Of a stretch of DNA of 64,000 bases, positions 51,608 to 62,051 are shown piece after piece. The stretch is from Flavobacterium humidisoli (GTDB lineage: Bacteria; Bacteroidota; Bacteroidia; Flavobacteriales; Flavobacteriaceae), in NCBI RefSeq assembly GCF_023272795.1, contig NZ_CP096829.1:3596001-3660000 (forward strand). The letters are read 5' to 3'. Position numbers and translations under genes: made by a program. The notes below the pieces were generated by a model. The model was not told the origin of the DNA. It searched no databases and saw only the letters and a list, made by a program, of their open reading frames with translations. Each line of letters opens with the position of its first letter. Positions within the stretch are counted from its first letter, which is position 1.

Positions 51608-54600
51608 TTATCTATTTGCATTGATATAATCCGTTGGCGACATATTAAAATGCTTTTGGAAATTTCGCCCAAAGCTAGTTTGCGATTTATAGCCTACCAT
51701 TTCTGCGATTTCGTACATTTTATAGTTTTCGTTTAATAATAGTTCTGCAGCTCTTTTTAGTCTTACGATATTGATTAATTCATTCGGACTGAGATTTGTA
51801 ATGTCTTTAATTTTTCGGTATAAAGTCGAACGACTCATATTCATGATTTCGGCAAGCGATTCTACACTTAAATCCTGATCGGTAATGTTTTTAAGAATTT
51901 CGTCGTCGAGTTTTTTCAAGAACTTTTCGTCAGTTTTATTATGGGCAATGCTTTTAATGTGAGAAAGTGGAGAACTTGCATAATAATTCATAATCTGTCT
52001 GCGGTTTTCGATTAGATTGTTGGCTTGCACTTTCAGATAATCCATAGAAAAAGGTTTTGCTACGTAAGCGTCTGCACCAACTTCAAGTCCGTCGATTTGT
52101 GATTTCAGCGAATTTTTAGCTGTTAAAAGAATTACTGGAATATGACTCGTTTCCAGATTGGTTTTAATCTTTTTACACATTTCAATTCCGTCCATAATTG
52201 GCATAGTCACATCAGAAATGACCAGTTGGATGTTTTGATTATGAATGATTTTGATGGCTTCTTCGCCATTTTCTGCTTTTAGAACAGTGTAAGTTCCAGC
52301 CAATTCAGTAGTAATAAAACTCAGAAGATCTTCATTGTCTTCCACCACCAAAATCTGAGCTTTTTCGTTTTTAATTTCAACAGTTGCTTTTGGAGTTTCA
52401 TTTTCCGTCTGTTCTTTTTCAGCATCGGCGTAAAGCATAAATTCTTCTTCTTGATGCAAAGGAACAACCAATTCGAAGATATTGTAATTCGCGTCTTCAA
52501 TCAATTCTAAACTTCCGTTGTGTAACTGCGCTAGAGAATGCGCTAACGAAAGTCCGATACCAGTCCCTGAAGCGATACTGTTGTTGTCAACTCTAAAAAA
52601 CGGTTCAAAAATCTTGTGTTTTAAATGAATTGGAATCACATTTCCGTCATTTTTTACAATTAAATGGAGTTTCTTTTCATCTCTGAATAAAGAAATGAAA
52701 ACCTTTTTATTCGAATATTTAATAGCGTTGTTGATCAAATTGCTCAAAATCTTTTTGAAAGCTTCTTTATCAACAAAAGCATGTATGTCTTTTTCGCCTA
52801 ACTCCAATTGAAATTCCAGTTCGCGTTCTTCAATTAGCTGGCTGAATCTCAAATGGAAATTTCGAACCATCGAAGAAATATTCGCTTCGACGAAAGTCAA
52901 CTTCAAACCGCCGATTTCAGATTTTCTAAAATCCAGTAATTCATTTACCAGTTTCAATAAACGCGAAGTGTTTTTCTTCATGATCGAAAGATGCTGAGGC
53001 ACTTCTTCCGATTCGTATTTCATACCTAAAAGCTTTTCCAGCGGACCTTTAATCAAAGTCAAAGGCGTCCTGATTTCGTGCGCTACATTCGTAAAAAAAT
53101 CAATTTTTGCCTGATAGATCTCTTTCTCTTTTTCGTCGTTTAAATGCTTTATTTTGCGGTTATTCTTAATCTGAGTCAGATTTTGAGAATAACGGATAAT
53201 ATAATACAATCCGGCGCAGAATAAGATAAAATACAATATATACGCATAAGTGCTGGCATAAAATGGAGGCAGAATGGTAATTTTGAGTTTTATCTCTTTA
53301 CTCCAAACCCCAAAACTATTCAAGGATTTTACTTTAAAAACATAATCGCCCGGCGCCAGTTCGGTAAAGAAAACTTTGTTGTTTCTTCCTAAATAAACCC
53401 AGTCATTATTGACGTTTTCGAGCTGAAACCAATATTCGGTCAATTCTGGTGCGGTATAGTTTAAAGAAGCAAACTCCAAATTAAAAGTCGACTGGCTGTT
53501 GTTGAGTTCCAGTTCGTCCAAAAACGAAATAGATTGCGAAATAGGAGAGTCTGGGCTATTTACCTCAATATCCTTATTATTAATCTGAAGATTGGTAATG
53601 TAAATAAAAGGCGTGTATTTATTTTTGCTGAAATGCTTCGGATTGAAACTGATCATTCCGTTTAGATTTCCAAAATACATATCGCCGTTTGCATCTTTAA
53701 AAGCCGAATTGTAATTGAACTGATCGCTCAATAATCCGTTAGCGGTGGTAAAAATCTTGATTGCTTTATGATCTGGACCAAATTTTACCAGACCTTTGGA
53801 AGTTGTCAGCCACAGATTTTTCGAATCATCTTCCAAAATAGAATAGAAAACATTGCTTGGCATTCCGTTTTTGGTTGTGAATTTGGTAAAAGTGTGGTTC
53901 TGTCTGTTTACGAGATTCAGTCCGTTTTCGGTGGCAATCCATAGGTTTTTTGAACTGTCTTCAAAAATGGCATTTATTGTGTTGTTGCTTATTCCTTTTG
54001 GATTTTTATAATCATACGTAAAAACTTCTTTTTTCTTTGTTTTCGGATTATAAAACAACAATCCGTCGCGGTAACTTCCAGCCCAGAGATTGCCATCGCT
54101 GTCTTCTTTCATATTCGTATAATGATAAGTTTCTGGAAAGAATTTCAGTATTTCAAAATTATCGGCTTGTTCATTGTAACGGTAAAGTCCAGATGTCGTT
54201 ACAACAATCAGGTCATTGTTTTTCATTTCATAAAAAGAAAAGATAAAATTGCTATGCAATCCGCTTTGGCCGTCATTTGCGCTGTAATGTTTGATAATTG
54301 CGCCAGAATTTCTGTCTAGAACATCCAAACCATGCTCAAAAGTTCCGACCCAGATTTTATCTTTTCGAGGCATTAAAGCATGAATATTATAATAAGAAAC
54401 CGGATAAGTAGTGAACTTTTGTGTTTTCGGATTAAAACGATTTAAGCCCGCATCTTCGGTTCCGATCCATAAATCGCCGTGATCGTCTTTGTGAATTTCT
54501 CTAACTGCGCTTCCGCTGATGGAGTTCTGATTGTTCTGCGGAAAATACTTTTTAAACTGTGTATACTGTTTCTGATGGTAATTGACACCTCCAAAATACG

Positions 54601-55537
54601 TTCCAATCCAGATTCCGTTTTCTTTATCGATAGTGATCGAGTAGGCCGCATTGTCTGAAATCGCATAGGGATCGTTGTATTTTTTTTTAAGATTTATAGC
54701 CGTTTTGGTTTTCAAATTATAAACATAAACGCCTGATTCGCTTGCAATCCAAAGTTCATCATTGCCTTTTTTTCTGAATTGACGCACGAAAACCGGTTCT
54801 TTGATTCCAAATTTAAGTTCACTTGTGGTTTTGTCTTTTCTATTATATAGCAGTACACCGTGATCGAGTGTACCGATTATGATATTTTCGCGATCAACGG
54901 CATAAATAACCGTAATTCTAAAATTAGCTTTATCTGCCGGAGGATTTAATGGAATATTCTCAAAAGAAAGGTTTTCTTCCGAATAATGATAAATTTTATT
55001 TAAAGAAGAAGCCCAGATTTCGCCTTTATAATCCTTTGTAATCGAAGTTGTGATAAAATATTTGCTCGGATTAAAAGTGGTTGTTTCTCTCTTTTTTGGT
55101 GCATACTTATACAAAATGTTGCCCGAAACAAACCAAATGTTGTCTTTCTGGTCGTGATTGATGTCATTAATACGATCATTTATGGCTTCATTCAAAATCG
55201 TAAAGTTGTCGTGCTTTTTGTCGTAATGATACAAACCTTTATCAGTTCCAACCCAGATCGTACCGTTATGTTCGTGCAGCGACTGTATATAATTGCTTCC
55301 TAAACTATGTATCGGATCTCCATTGCTTCTGTACGTTTTAAAACGATAGCCATCAAAGCGGTTCAAACCATCTTTGGTTCCAAACCACATAAAACCATCA
55401 TTATCCTGAATTGAGGTTAAAACAGTGTTGTTTGAAAGTCCTTCTTCAACCTGAAAATGTTTAAAATAATAATCTTGCGCATTCGAAAAATTTATCGAAA
55501 AAAAGCTGAAATATAAAAAAAGAAAGAATTTACGCAT
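51608..55537 (-). CDS. Hybrid two-component system regulator of the polysaccharide utilisation locus
   Basis: The 1309-residue one-protein regulator has a signal peptide, a periplasmic sensor made of repeated two-component propeller blades (about 25-640; recurring WIGTxxGLNxFN-type motifs such as MWFGTKDGLNRFD), a Y_Y_Y domain (about 690-755), a membrane helix (about 765-785), HisKA with VAHEIRTPLTLIKG (His820) and HATPase_c (GTGIGLSLAHSLAQLH). A receiver with Asp1109 (VISDVTMPIMDG) and a C-terminal AraC helix-turn-helix (MNMSRSTLYRKIKDIT, VGYKSQTSFGRNFQKHF) follow. Such proteins bind released oligosaccharides and activate the adjacent susCD genes. It is divergent from them. Confidence 0.95.
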   Translation of the reverse strand: MRKFFLFLYFSFFSINFSNAQDYYFKHFQVEEGLSNNTVLTSIQDNDGFMWFGTKDGLNRFDGYRFKTYRSNGDPIHSLGSNYIQSLHEHNGTIWVGTDKGLYHYDKKHDNFTILNEAINDRINDINHDQKDNIWFVSGNILYKYAPKKRETTTFNPSKYFITTSITKDYKGEIWASSLNKIYHYSEENLSFENIPLNPPADKANFRITVIYAVDRENIIIGTLDHGVLLYNRKDKTTSELKFGIKEPVFVRQFRKKGNDELWIASESGVYVYNLKTKTAINLKKKYNDPYAISDNAAYSITIDKENGIWIGTYFGGVNYHQKQYTQFKKYFPQNNQNSISGSAVREIHKDDHGDLWIGTEDAGLNRFNPKTQKFTTYPVSYYNIHALMPRKDKIWVGTFEHGLDVLDRNSGAIIKHYSANDGQSGLHSNFIFSFYEMKNNDLIVVTTSGLYRYNEQADNFEILKFFPETYHYTNMKEDSDGNLWAGSYRDGLLFYNPKTKKKEVFTYDYKNPKGISNNTINAIFEDSSKNLWIATENGLNLVNRQNHTFTKFTTKNGMPSNVFYSILEDDSKNLWLTTSKGLVKFGPDHKAIKIFTTANGLLSDQFNYNSAFKDANGDMYFGNLNGMISFNPKHFSKNKYTPFIYITNLQINNKDIEVNSPDSPISQSISFLDELELNNSQSTFNLEFASLNYTAPELTEYWFQLENVNNDWVYLGRNNKVFFTELAPGDYVFKVKSLNSFGVWSKEIKLKITILPPFYASTYAYILYFILFCAGLYYIIRYSQNLTQIKNNRKIKHLNDEKEKEIYQAKIDFFTNVAHEIRTPLTLIKGPLEKLLGMKYESEEVPQHLSIMKKNTSRLLKLVNELLDFRKSEIGGLKLTFVEANISSMVRNFHLRFSQLIEERELEFQLELGEKDIHAFVDKEAFKKILSNLINNAIKYSNKKVFISLFRDEKKLHLIVKNDGNVIPIHLKHKIFEPFFRVDNNSIASGTGIGLSLAHSLAQLHNGSLELIEDANYNIFELVVPLHQEEEFMLYADAEKEQTENETPKATVEIKNEKAQILVVEDNEDLLSFITTELAGTYTVLKAENGEEAIKIIHNQNIQLVISDVTMPIMDGIEMCKKIKTNLETSHIPVILLTAKNSLKSQIDGLEVGADAYVAKPFSMDYLKVQANNLIENRRQIMNYYASSPLSHIKSIAHNKTDEKFLKKLDDEILKNITDQDLSVESLAEIMNMSRSTLYRKIKDITNLSPNELINIVRLKRAAELLLNENYKMYEIAEMVGYKSQTSFGRNFQKHFNMSPTDYINANR

Positions 55538-55921
55538 AGGTCTGTTTTTAAGGCTAAAATCAATATTTCTGCATATCGTCTCAATATTCTACAAAATGTT
55601 GCATCTGAATGAAAACGGACTGTTTTTAATACAATTTGAATCATTTAAGAGAGATATTGACACAAATGAAGCATTTTATTTTGAATAAAAAGCGTCTACT
55701 TTGAATTTTCAAATAAGCGATATTGATAATTTTTTAAGGATAAAAATATACTATCAATAAAATAAAGTTTGAAAAATCTAACCATTAATAATTTTGAAAC
55801 AAAATGAACAATTTTTTACAACCAAAGAATATTAGTTCTTTTTTTGCCCGTATTCCAGACGATTAAAAAAAGAGCAATATTTCATTAAACCAAACCACAA
55901 AAAGAAATAAAACTATCTAAA
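55538..55921. promoter_or_regulatory. Divergent control region between the hybrid regulator and susC
   Basis: This is a 384-base AT-rich region. The best promoter toward the susC-like gene is TTTG (55768-55771), a 17-base spacer and TAATTTTG (55789-55796), which fits the flavobacterial consensus. It leaves a leader of roughly 115 bases. The binding site of the regulator is likely here, but I cannot define it by eye. Nothing else stands out. Confidence 0.65.
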
Positions 55922-58900
55922 ATGCAAAAATCAATGAAAACAAAGTTCACTCACTTTTTAACGAAGAGATATTACCTCTTGGTTTTCTTTAGTTTATTAC
56001 TGCAGTCTGCTTTTGCCCAGCAAATCAATGTTACGGGAAAAGTAACCACCGCAGACGGACAAGCGGTTCCTTTTGCAAATGTTTTGATAAAAGGAACTCA
56101 AAATGGTGCTGTTACTGATTTTGACGGAAGTTATAAAATTTCAGCCAATGGAAATCAGACACTAGTTTTTAGTTCGCAGGGCTATAAAACAATCGAAATT
56201 GCAATCAATAACAAAACTTCTATAAATGTTACAATGGCAGAAGATGCCATGAAACTCGAGGAGATAGTGGTTGTAGGTTACGGATCGCAGCAGAAGAAAG
56301 ACCTTACGGGAGCTGTTGCGTTAGTTAAACCAGACGAAATTCAGAAAAGACAGGTTACGACAGTTGCAGACGGGCTTCAAGGCTTGGTTACAGGAGTTAA
56401 AGTTCGCGGTGGCGGACGCCCAGGACAAGAAGCCAATGTTGAAATTCGCGGACTTAAAAATCTTCAAAATACAAACCCACTATACGTAATTGACGGTTTG
56501 GTGACTTCTGCAAACAGAGACTTTAACCCGAATGACATTGAATCGATTCAGGTTTTAAAAGATGCTTCTGCAGCAGCGATTTACGGTTCTCGAGCTGCAA
56601 ATGGTGTAATTATCATTACGACGAAAAAAGGTAAAAAAGGACCGCTTCAGGTTGAAGTATCAGCAAAAAGCAGTCTTCAGGTTATGCCTCGCTACGATTT
56701 GATGGGAACTGAGGAATTTGCCAAATACAACAACATGGCTTATGATAATGCTGGATTTCCGAGACAAAACTTAAATATGGCTGTTAATACAGACTGGCAG
56801 GATGCAACTTTTCAAACGGGAATAATTCAGGATTACAATGCAAGTTTTTCTGGCGGAAATGAGAATTCGACTTTTTTTATGTCTGGAAATTATTTTGGAA
56901 ATGAAGGAACAGTTATCGGAACCGATTTTGACAGAATTTCATTCCGTGTCAATTCAAGCGGTACAAAAGGAATTTTCAGTATTGGAGAAAATTTGGCCAT
57001 AAGTAATGCGAAAACAGATGAAATGTCTGGAAATCCAATTATCGATGTTTACAGAATGACGCCAACAATTCCGCTTTACGATCCATCTAATCCTGGCGGA
57101 TATGGCTACGGAAAACAAGGTGTTGCCGATACTTTTGGAACAAACCCTCTAGCGTTGGCTGATTTTTCTAACGTGACTAATCAAAATTTTAGAATTAGAG
57201 GAAACATTTGGTCAGAATTAAAGTTTGTGCCTTGGCTGAAATACCGTTTCAATTTTGGGTATGAAACGAGTTTCGATTCTTATAAATACATGAGAAAAAA
57301 AGGAAGCTGGACATTAAACCAACCTCAAGATCCTTCTCAAACCGATCAAAATAAAGGAAGATCAGAAACTTTATTATTTGAAAACACGCTGACTTTTAAA
57401 AAAGAATTTGGCAAACATGACATTACGCTTTTAGTGGGTCAGACGTATCAAAAAGACAATTACGATCAGATTTACGGAACTAAAAGAAATCTTCCAATGA
57501 ATTCTGGAACTGGACAGTATTATGAGGTTTTAAACCAAGGAGATTCACCAGTTGTTGGAGGTTTCATTAACGAAGCGGCTTTAACTTCATATTTAGGAAG
57601 GTTAGAATACAATTACGATAACCGCTATTTGTTTAATGCCGTAATCAGACGTGACGGATCTTCAAGATTCAGCGATGGTAATAAATGGGGTAATTTTCCT
57701 TCTATTTCTGCGGGATGGAGAATTAGCAACGAATCTTTTTTTAAATCGGAATTTATTAAAGATTTAAAACTAAGAGCGAGTTATGGTGAATTAGGTTCTG
57801 GAAATATTAGAGAATACGAATCTAAAAGCTTCATTAATAATTTCGGACAGGTGGTTTTAGGTAAAGACCAAACTTTATATCCTTCTGCAACTCAGGTAAA
57901 GCTATCTAACTCACAATTGCGTTGGGAGAAATTAAAACAAACCAACTTTGGATTGGATTTAGGAGTTTTAAATAACGATTTACGCCTTACAGCAGATTAT
58001 TTCATTGCACGCACAGAAGATGTATTATTTGGTTTTCCAATCTTATTGACTACAGGAAACGATGGCGGAAATCCGATTTCTAATGCTGCAACGGTAGAAA
58101 ATAAAGGTTTTGAGCTTGAACTGGCTTACAGCAAAAAAATCAATGAGTTTTCTTTTAATGCTTCGGTAAACTTCACAAAAGTAAATAATAAGCTGGTTTC
58201 TTTAGGTAACGGACAAAACGAAAACATTATTGGAAACACAATGACTCGCAGCGGAAGCCCAGTAGGAATGTGGTATGTTTTGGAAACGGATGGATTATTC
58301 CAAAATCAGCAGGAAATTGACAATTACAAAAATGCTGACGGGAAAGTTATTATGCCAAACGCTGTGCCTGGAGACATTCGTTTTAAAGACAATAATGGAG
58401 ACGGGCAAATTACAAACGAAGACAAAGCGATTGTTGGAAGCCCGTGGCCAGAATTTGAAATGGGGTTAAATGCGGGAGCTGAATATAAAAACTTTGATTT
58501 TTCGATGAACTGGATTGCTTCAAACGGAGCTACAGTTTACAACGGATTTAGAAGTGTTGTCGATCGTTTTGATGACAATAGTAACTACAGAAAAGGTATT
58601 CAGCCTTGGACACCTGAAAATCCAAATACTGATTTTCCTAGAGTTACAAAAGGTTCAACTTTAAATTCAAGAGGAGATAGTGACCGTTTCTTAGAAAGCG
58701 GCAATTTCATCAGACTAAAATACATTGGTTTTGGTTATAATCTTCCAAGCAGTGTCTTAGAAAAATCAGGAATTACAAGAGCAAGATTGACTTTATCTGC
58801 ACAAAACATTCTAACAATCACGAAATACAAAGGTTTAGATCCTGAGTTTAGCAATACGGGTGATAATAGAATTTTTGAAAGAGGTGTTGATAATGGTTCT

Positions 58901-58948
58901 TTCCCGAATCTTCAGACTTATTCTTTTGGTGTAGAATTTAGCTTTTAA
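55922..58948 (+). CDS. SusC/RagA-type TonB-dependent transporter
   Basis: The 1008-residue outer-membrane protein has a signal peptide (LLVFFSLLLQSAFAQ), a carboxypeptidase-like regulatory domain (about 36-115: VTGKVTTADGQAVPFANVLIKGT), the TonB-box region LEEIVVVGYGSQQKKDLTGAV, the SusC plug hallmark IESIQVLKDASAAAIYGSRAANGVIIITTKKG, and a barrel ending YSFGVEFSF. It lacks the STN domain of the SusC protein at 22592-25948, consistent with control by the hybrid regulator rather than a FecR pair. It imports oligosaccharides bound by the adjacent SusD. A second in-frame ATG four codons in is also possible as start. Confidence 0.95.
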   Translation: MQKSMKTKFTHFLTKRYYLLVFFSLLLQSAFAQQINVTGKVTTADGQAVPFANVLIKGTQNGAVTDFDGSYKISANGNQTLVFSSQGYKTIEIAINNKTSINVTMAEDAMKLEEIVVVGYGSQQKKDLTGAVALVKPDEIQKRQVTTVADGLQGLVTGVKVRGGGRPGQEANVEIRGLKNLQNTNPLYVIDGLVTSANRDFNPNDIESIQVLKDASAAAIYGSRAANGVIIITTKKGKKGPLQVEVSAKSSLQVMPRYDLMGTEEFAKYNNMAYDNAGFPRQNLNMAVNTDWQDATFQTGIIQDYNASFSGGNENSTFFMSGNYFGNEGTVIGTDFDRISFRVNSSGTKGIFSIGENLAISNAKTDEMSGNPIIDVYRMTPTIPLYDPSNPGGYGYGKQGVADTFGTNPLALADFSNVTNQNFRIRGNIWSELKFVPWLKYRFNFGYETSFDSYKYMRKKGSWTLNQPQDPSQTDQNKGRSETLLFENTLTFKKEFGKHDITLLVGQTYQKDNYDQIYGTKRNLPMNSGTGQYYEVLNQGDSPVVGGFINEAALTSYLGRLEYNYDNRYLFNAVIRRDGSSRFSDGNKWGNFPSISAGWRISNESFFKSEFIKDLKLRASYGELGSGNIREYESKSFINNFGQVVLGKDQTLYPSATQVKLSNSQLRWEKLKQTNFGLDLGVLNNDLRLTADYFIARTEDVLFGFPILLTTGNDGGNPISNAATVENKGFELELAYSKKINEFSFNASVNFTKVNNKLVSLGNGQNENIIGNTMTRSGSPVGMWYVLETDGLFQNQQEIDNYKNADGKVIMPNAVPGDIRFKDNNGDGQITNEDKAIVGSPWPEFEMGLNAGAEYKNFDFSMNWIASNGATVYNGFRSVVDRFDDNSNYRKGIQPWTPENPNTDFPRVTKGSTLNSRGDSDRFLESGNFIRLKYIGFGYNLPSSVLEKSGITRARLTLSAQNILTITKYKGLDPEFSNTGDNRIFERGVDNGSFPNLQTYSFGVEFSF

Positions 58949-58964
58949 TTAAAAAAATAGCGTA

Positions 58965-60488
58965 ATGAAAAAAATAATCATAATAACCGCAGCTTTTTTA
59001 GGTCTTGTTTTTACCGCTTGTGAAAACGAATTAGACTTAAACAGCCCAAATGATATTACAGTAGACCAATATTGGAAAACGGAGAGCGATGCACAAGCCG
59101 GTGTAAACTCTATTTATGCCATGTTTTACAAAGACGGTTTGTGGGCCAGATGGATTTATTTTCGTCTGGATCTTACTTCTGACGAAGGTTATAGCGTAAG
59201 TCCGTGGACAGAATTGGCAGATTGGACAAGATTCAATTATATCAATTATAATTTTTGGGAAGGAAATGCTGTAACGTGGAGAGATACGTACAAAGCCATT
59301 TTTAGATGCAATCAGGTTTTGGCCAATGTTCCGAATATCACTTTTCAGAATGAAGATGATAAAAAGAAAATTATCGCACAAGCAAAATTCTTTAGAGCCC
59401 TGCATTATTACTACGCAGCTGTAATTTGGGAAGATGTGCCGTTGGTTTTAGATCCGTCTACGCCAGCAGATTTGCCAAAACAAGTAAAAGTAGCCGAAAT
59501 CTGGGCGCAAGTAGAAAAAGATTTGAATGAAGCCTTTGAAGATTTACCAAGAGATTGGGCAGCTGATCAGTTAGGAAGACCAGACAAAGGTGCGGCAAAA
59601 GCTTTTCTTGCCAAAGTATATATGCAGCAGCACAAATGGCCTGAAGCAAAAGGAGCTCTGGAGTTTTTAATTTCTGGAGCAGGAGCGAAGTACAGTTTGG
59701 TGTCTAACTACAGAGATAATTTTACGGATACAAATGAAAACAACGGAGAATCTGTTTTTGAAATTCAATTTGGAGACCAAAGAAAAGGCGGAACTGATGA
59801 GGCACAAAATGCCGCAGTTTCGAGCAACCGTTCTCAGTTTTTTGCGCCAAGAGGAATTGGATGGTCTGACGGGCAAGCGCGTATCTGGTTAGTAGATGCT
59901 TTTAAACAAGAAAACAATAAAGACGGAAAATTGGATGAAAGGTTAAGATGGACTTTATTCTATCCTCAGTTATTAGCTGATTTTGGAGACAAAACATACG
60001 GAAGAAACTGGGAGTGGAACAATAATGAAGCTTGGTTTAGAAAAGGGAGCCGTGATTATTACAGAAATAACGAAGATTATTACAGTCAGGTAAACTACAG
60101 ATTGGTTCGTTATGCGGATATTTTATTGCGCTACGCGGAAGTTTTAAACGAATTGGGAAGTACTGCTGAAGCGTATCAGTATGTAGATTTAGTAAGAGCT
60201 CGTGCAAACATGAATACATTGGCAACAGCACATCCTGAAATTGGAACCGATCATGACAAATTCTTAGAGCGTTTGAAAACGGAAAGAGTTTTGGAATTGT
60301 GTGGAGAAAGTGTTCGATGGGAAGATTTAAAACGTTGGGGAGATTTAGACACTCAAACTTCTGTTGATAAAATTGCACTTCGTGATTCAGATTTTAAAAA
60401 CTTCACAGTTGGTAAAAATCATAGAATGCCAATTCCGCAAAGTGATGTAGATAATAATCCAAATCTAGAGCAAAACTCTGGATATTAA
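58965..60488 (+). CDS. RagB/SusD-family glycan-binding lipoprotein
   Basis: The 507-residue lipoprotein has lipobox LGLVFTAC, then ENELDLNSPNDITVDQYWKTESDAQAGVNSIYAMF, a standard SusD N-terminus. The TPR-rich helices (IIAQAKFFRALHYYYAAVIWEDVPLV), YRLVRYADILLRYAEVLNELG and the terminal MPIPQSDVDNNPNLEQNSGY confirm the family. It lies 16 bases after susC and would form the lid of the transporter, with oligosaccharide binding at the surface. Confidence 0.95.
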   Translation: MKKIIIITAAFLGLVFTACENELDLNSPNDITVDQYWKTESDAQAGVNSIYAMFYKDGLWARWIYFRLDLTSDEGYSVSPWTELADWTRFNYINYNFWEGNAVTWRDTYKAIFRCNQVLANVPNITFQNEDDKKKIIAQAKFFRALHYYYAAVIWEDVPLVLDPSTPADLPKQVKVAEIWAQVEKDLNEAFEDLPRDWAADQLGRPDKGAAKAFLAKVYMQQHKWPEAKGALEFLISGAGAKYSLVSNYRDNFTDTNENNGESVFEIQFGDQRKGGTDEAQNAAVSSNRSQFFAPRGIGWSDGQARIWLVDAFKQENNKDGKLDERLRWTLFYPQLLADFGDKTYGRNWEWNNNEAWFRKGSRDYYRNNEDYYSQVNYRLVRYADILLRYAEVLNELGSTAEAYQYVDLVRARANMNTLATAHPEIGTDHDKFLERLKTERVLELCGESVRWEDLKRWGDLDTQTSVDKIALRDSDFKNFTVGKNHRMPIPQSDVDNNPNLEQNSGY

Positions 60489-60521
60489 CAATATGTATTT
60501 GGTGAAATTGAACAGAATTTA

Positions 60522-60660
60522 ATTTTAACACATACAAACATAGTTTTTATTGCTTCTGCTTAAGGTTGTAGAAAAAGCAAGCTTTAACACATAGTCTATG
60601 TTTATTATCTAAGTGAAACGCCTTTATGCGTAAAGAAGAGCTATGTATCTATGTGTTAAA
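60522..60660. repeat. Dispersed TAACACATAG inverted repeat after susD
   Basis: TTTAACACATAG (60583-60594) is mirrored by CTATGTGTTAAA (60649-60660), and a third related unit (TTTTAACACATACAAACATAG) begins near 60523. The 275-base gap between susD and the next gene holds no other visible feature. A break in the operon or partial termination is possible. Confidence 0.65.
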
Positions 60661-60763
60661 AACAATTTCATCCAATGGTTAAAAACTGATTTTATGGGAA
60701 TCAGATGTACAAGTCTGATTCCCTTATTATAAAGAACAATCGTTCAAAAAAAATAAAATTGAA

Positions 60764-61939
60764 ATGAAGAAAGTAAAATTGTGTCTGACATTTATGTTAG
60801 CAGGACTCGTATTGCTTAGCTGCAACAATAAAAAAAGTAATCCTGAAGAAAATAAAAGCGAAACCGCATCAATAGAAAAAAGAGAAATCTGGACAAAAGA
60901 TCAGGCCAATGAATGGTATGCAGAACAGCCGTGGCTAGTAGGCGCAAATTATTCTCCTAGCACCGCTATAAATCAGTTAGAGATGTGGCAGGAAGATACT
61001 TTCGATCCGAAGAGAATTGATCAGGAATTGGGTTGGGCAGAAAATTTAGGCATGAACGTTATGCGAGTGTATTTGCATGATTTATTACATCAGCAAGATG
61101 CTGAAGGTCTTTACAAGCGCATGAACACTTTTTTAGAAATCGCAGACAAACACCATATTAAAACTCTTTTTGTTTTGTTTGATTCTTGTTGGGATCCGTT
61201 TCCTGCTTTAGGAAAACAACGTGCGCCAAAACCGCATACGCACAATTCAGGATGGGTACAGGCTCCGGGACAAAAAGCGCTTCAGGATAAAACGCACTAT
61301 CCTCGTTTGGAAAAATATGTAAAAGAAACTGTTGCAAAGTTCAAAGACGACAAACGTATTTTAGGCTGGGATGTTTGGAACGAACCAGATAATATGACGG
61401 GACCGTCTTACGAAAAAGTAGAAATTAAAAACAAAGTCGATTTGATTCTGCCACTTTTAAAAGATGTTTTTGTATGGGCGAGAGAAAGCAATCCTTCACA
61501 ACCCTTGACTTCTGGAGTTTGGGTTGGAGATTGGAGCGATGAAGCAAAAATGAAGCCAATGCACAAAATGCAGATTGAACAATCTGATATTGTTTCTTTC
61601 CATAATTACAACACACCTCAGGATTTTGAGAAAGTCATCAAACAATTACAGCGTTACGGGAAACCATTAATCTGTACAGAATACATGGCAAGACCAAACG
61701 GAAGCACTTTTGAAGGCTTTTTGCCTCTTGCGAGAAAATACAACGTAGGAATGATCAACTGGGGATTTGTAGACGGAAAAACACAAACTAAATACGCTTG
61801 GGACAGCTGGACTAAAACTTACACTGCAGAGCCAAAACTTTGGTTTCACGATGTATTGCACACAGATGGAACGCCATATATAAAAGCTGAAACCGATTTG
61901 ATTAAGAGAATGACGTCTGAGGCGAACAAGAAGAATTAG
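60764..61939 (+). CDS. Glycoside hydrolase lipoprotein, clan GH-A (GH5-like)
   Basis: The 391-residue lipoprotein (lipobox LAGLVLLSC) has a TIM-barrel glycosidase layout: LGMNVMRVYLHDLLHQQD, HHIKTLFVLFDSCWDPF, the acid/base Glu207 in GWDVWNEPDN and the nucleophile Glu306 in LICTEYMARP, with the strand NVGMINWGFVDGK near the end. Proteins like this are usually annotated 1,4-beta-xylanase or cellulase-family hydrolase, but I cannot fix the CAZy family or the bond cleaved. Its place after SusC/SusD makes it a probable surface or periplasmic enzyme of this locus. Confidence 0.85.
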   Translation: MKKVKLCLTFMLAGLVLLSCNNKKSNPEENKSETASIEKREIWTKDQANEWYAEQPWLVGANYSPSTAINQLEMWQEDTFDPKRIDQELGWAENLGMNVMRVYLHDLLHQQDAEGLYKRMNTFLEIADKHHIKTLFVLFDSCWDPFPALGKQRAPKPHTHNSGWVQAPGQKALQDKTHYPRLEKYVKETVAKFKDDKRILGWDVWNEPDNMTGPSYEKVEIKNKVDLILPLLKDVFVWARESNPSQPLTSGVWVGDWSDEAKMKPMHKMQIEQSDIVSFHNYNTPQDFEKVIKQLQRYGKPLICTEYMARPNGSTFEGFLPLARKYNVGMINWGFVDGKTQTKYAWDSWTKTYTAEPKLWFHDVLHTDGTPYIKAETDLIKRMTSEANKKN

Positions 61940-61970
61940 ATAATGTGTCAATTTGATAATTAGAAAATTG

Positions 61971-62035
61971 TTTTGCCACAGATTTCACAGATTAAAATGA
62001 TTAAATCTTTTCTAATCTTCTCATCTGTGGCAAAA
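61971..62035. repeat. TTTTGCCACAGAT inverted repeat between the two glycosidase genes
   Basis: TTTTGCCACAGAT (61971-61983) is mirrored by ATCTGTGGCAAAA (62023-62035), with AGATTAAAA-type units between. It fills most of the 112-base gap and resembles other dispersed repeats of this genome. It may weaken read-through into the GH43-like gene. Confidence 0.75.
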
Positions 62036-62051
62036 AAAAAACTTAAGCGAA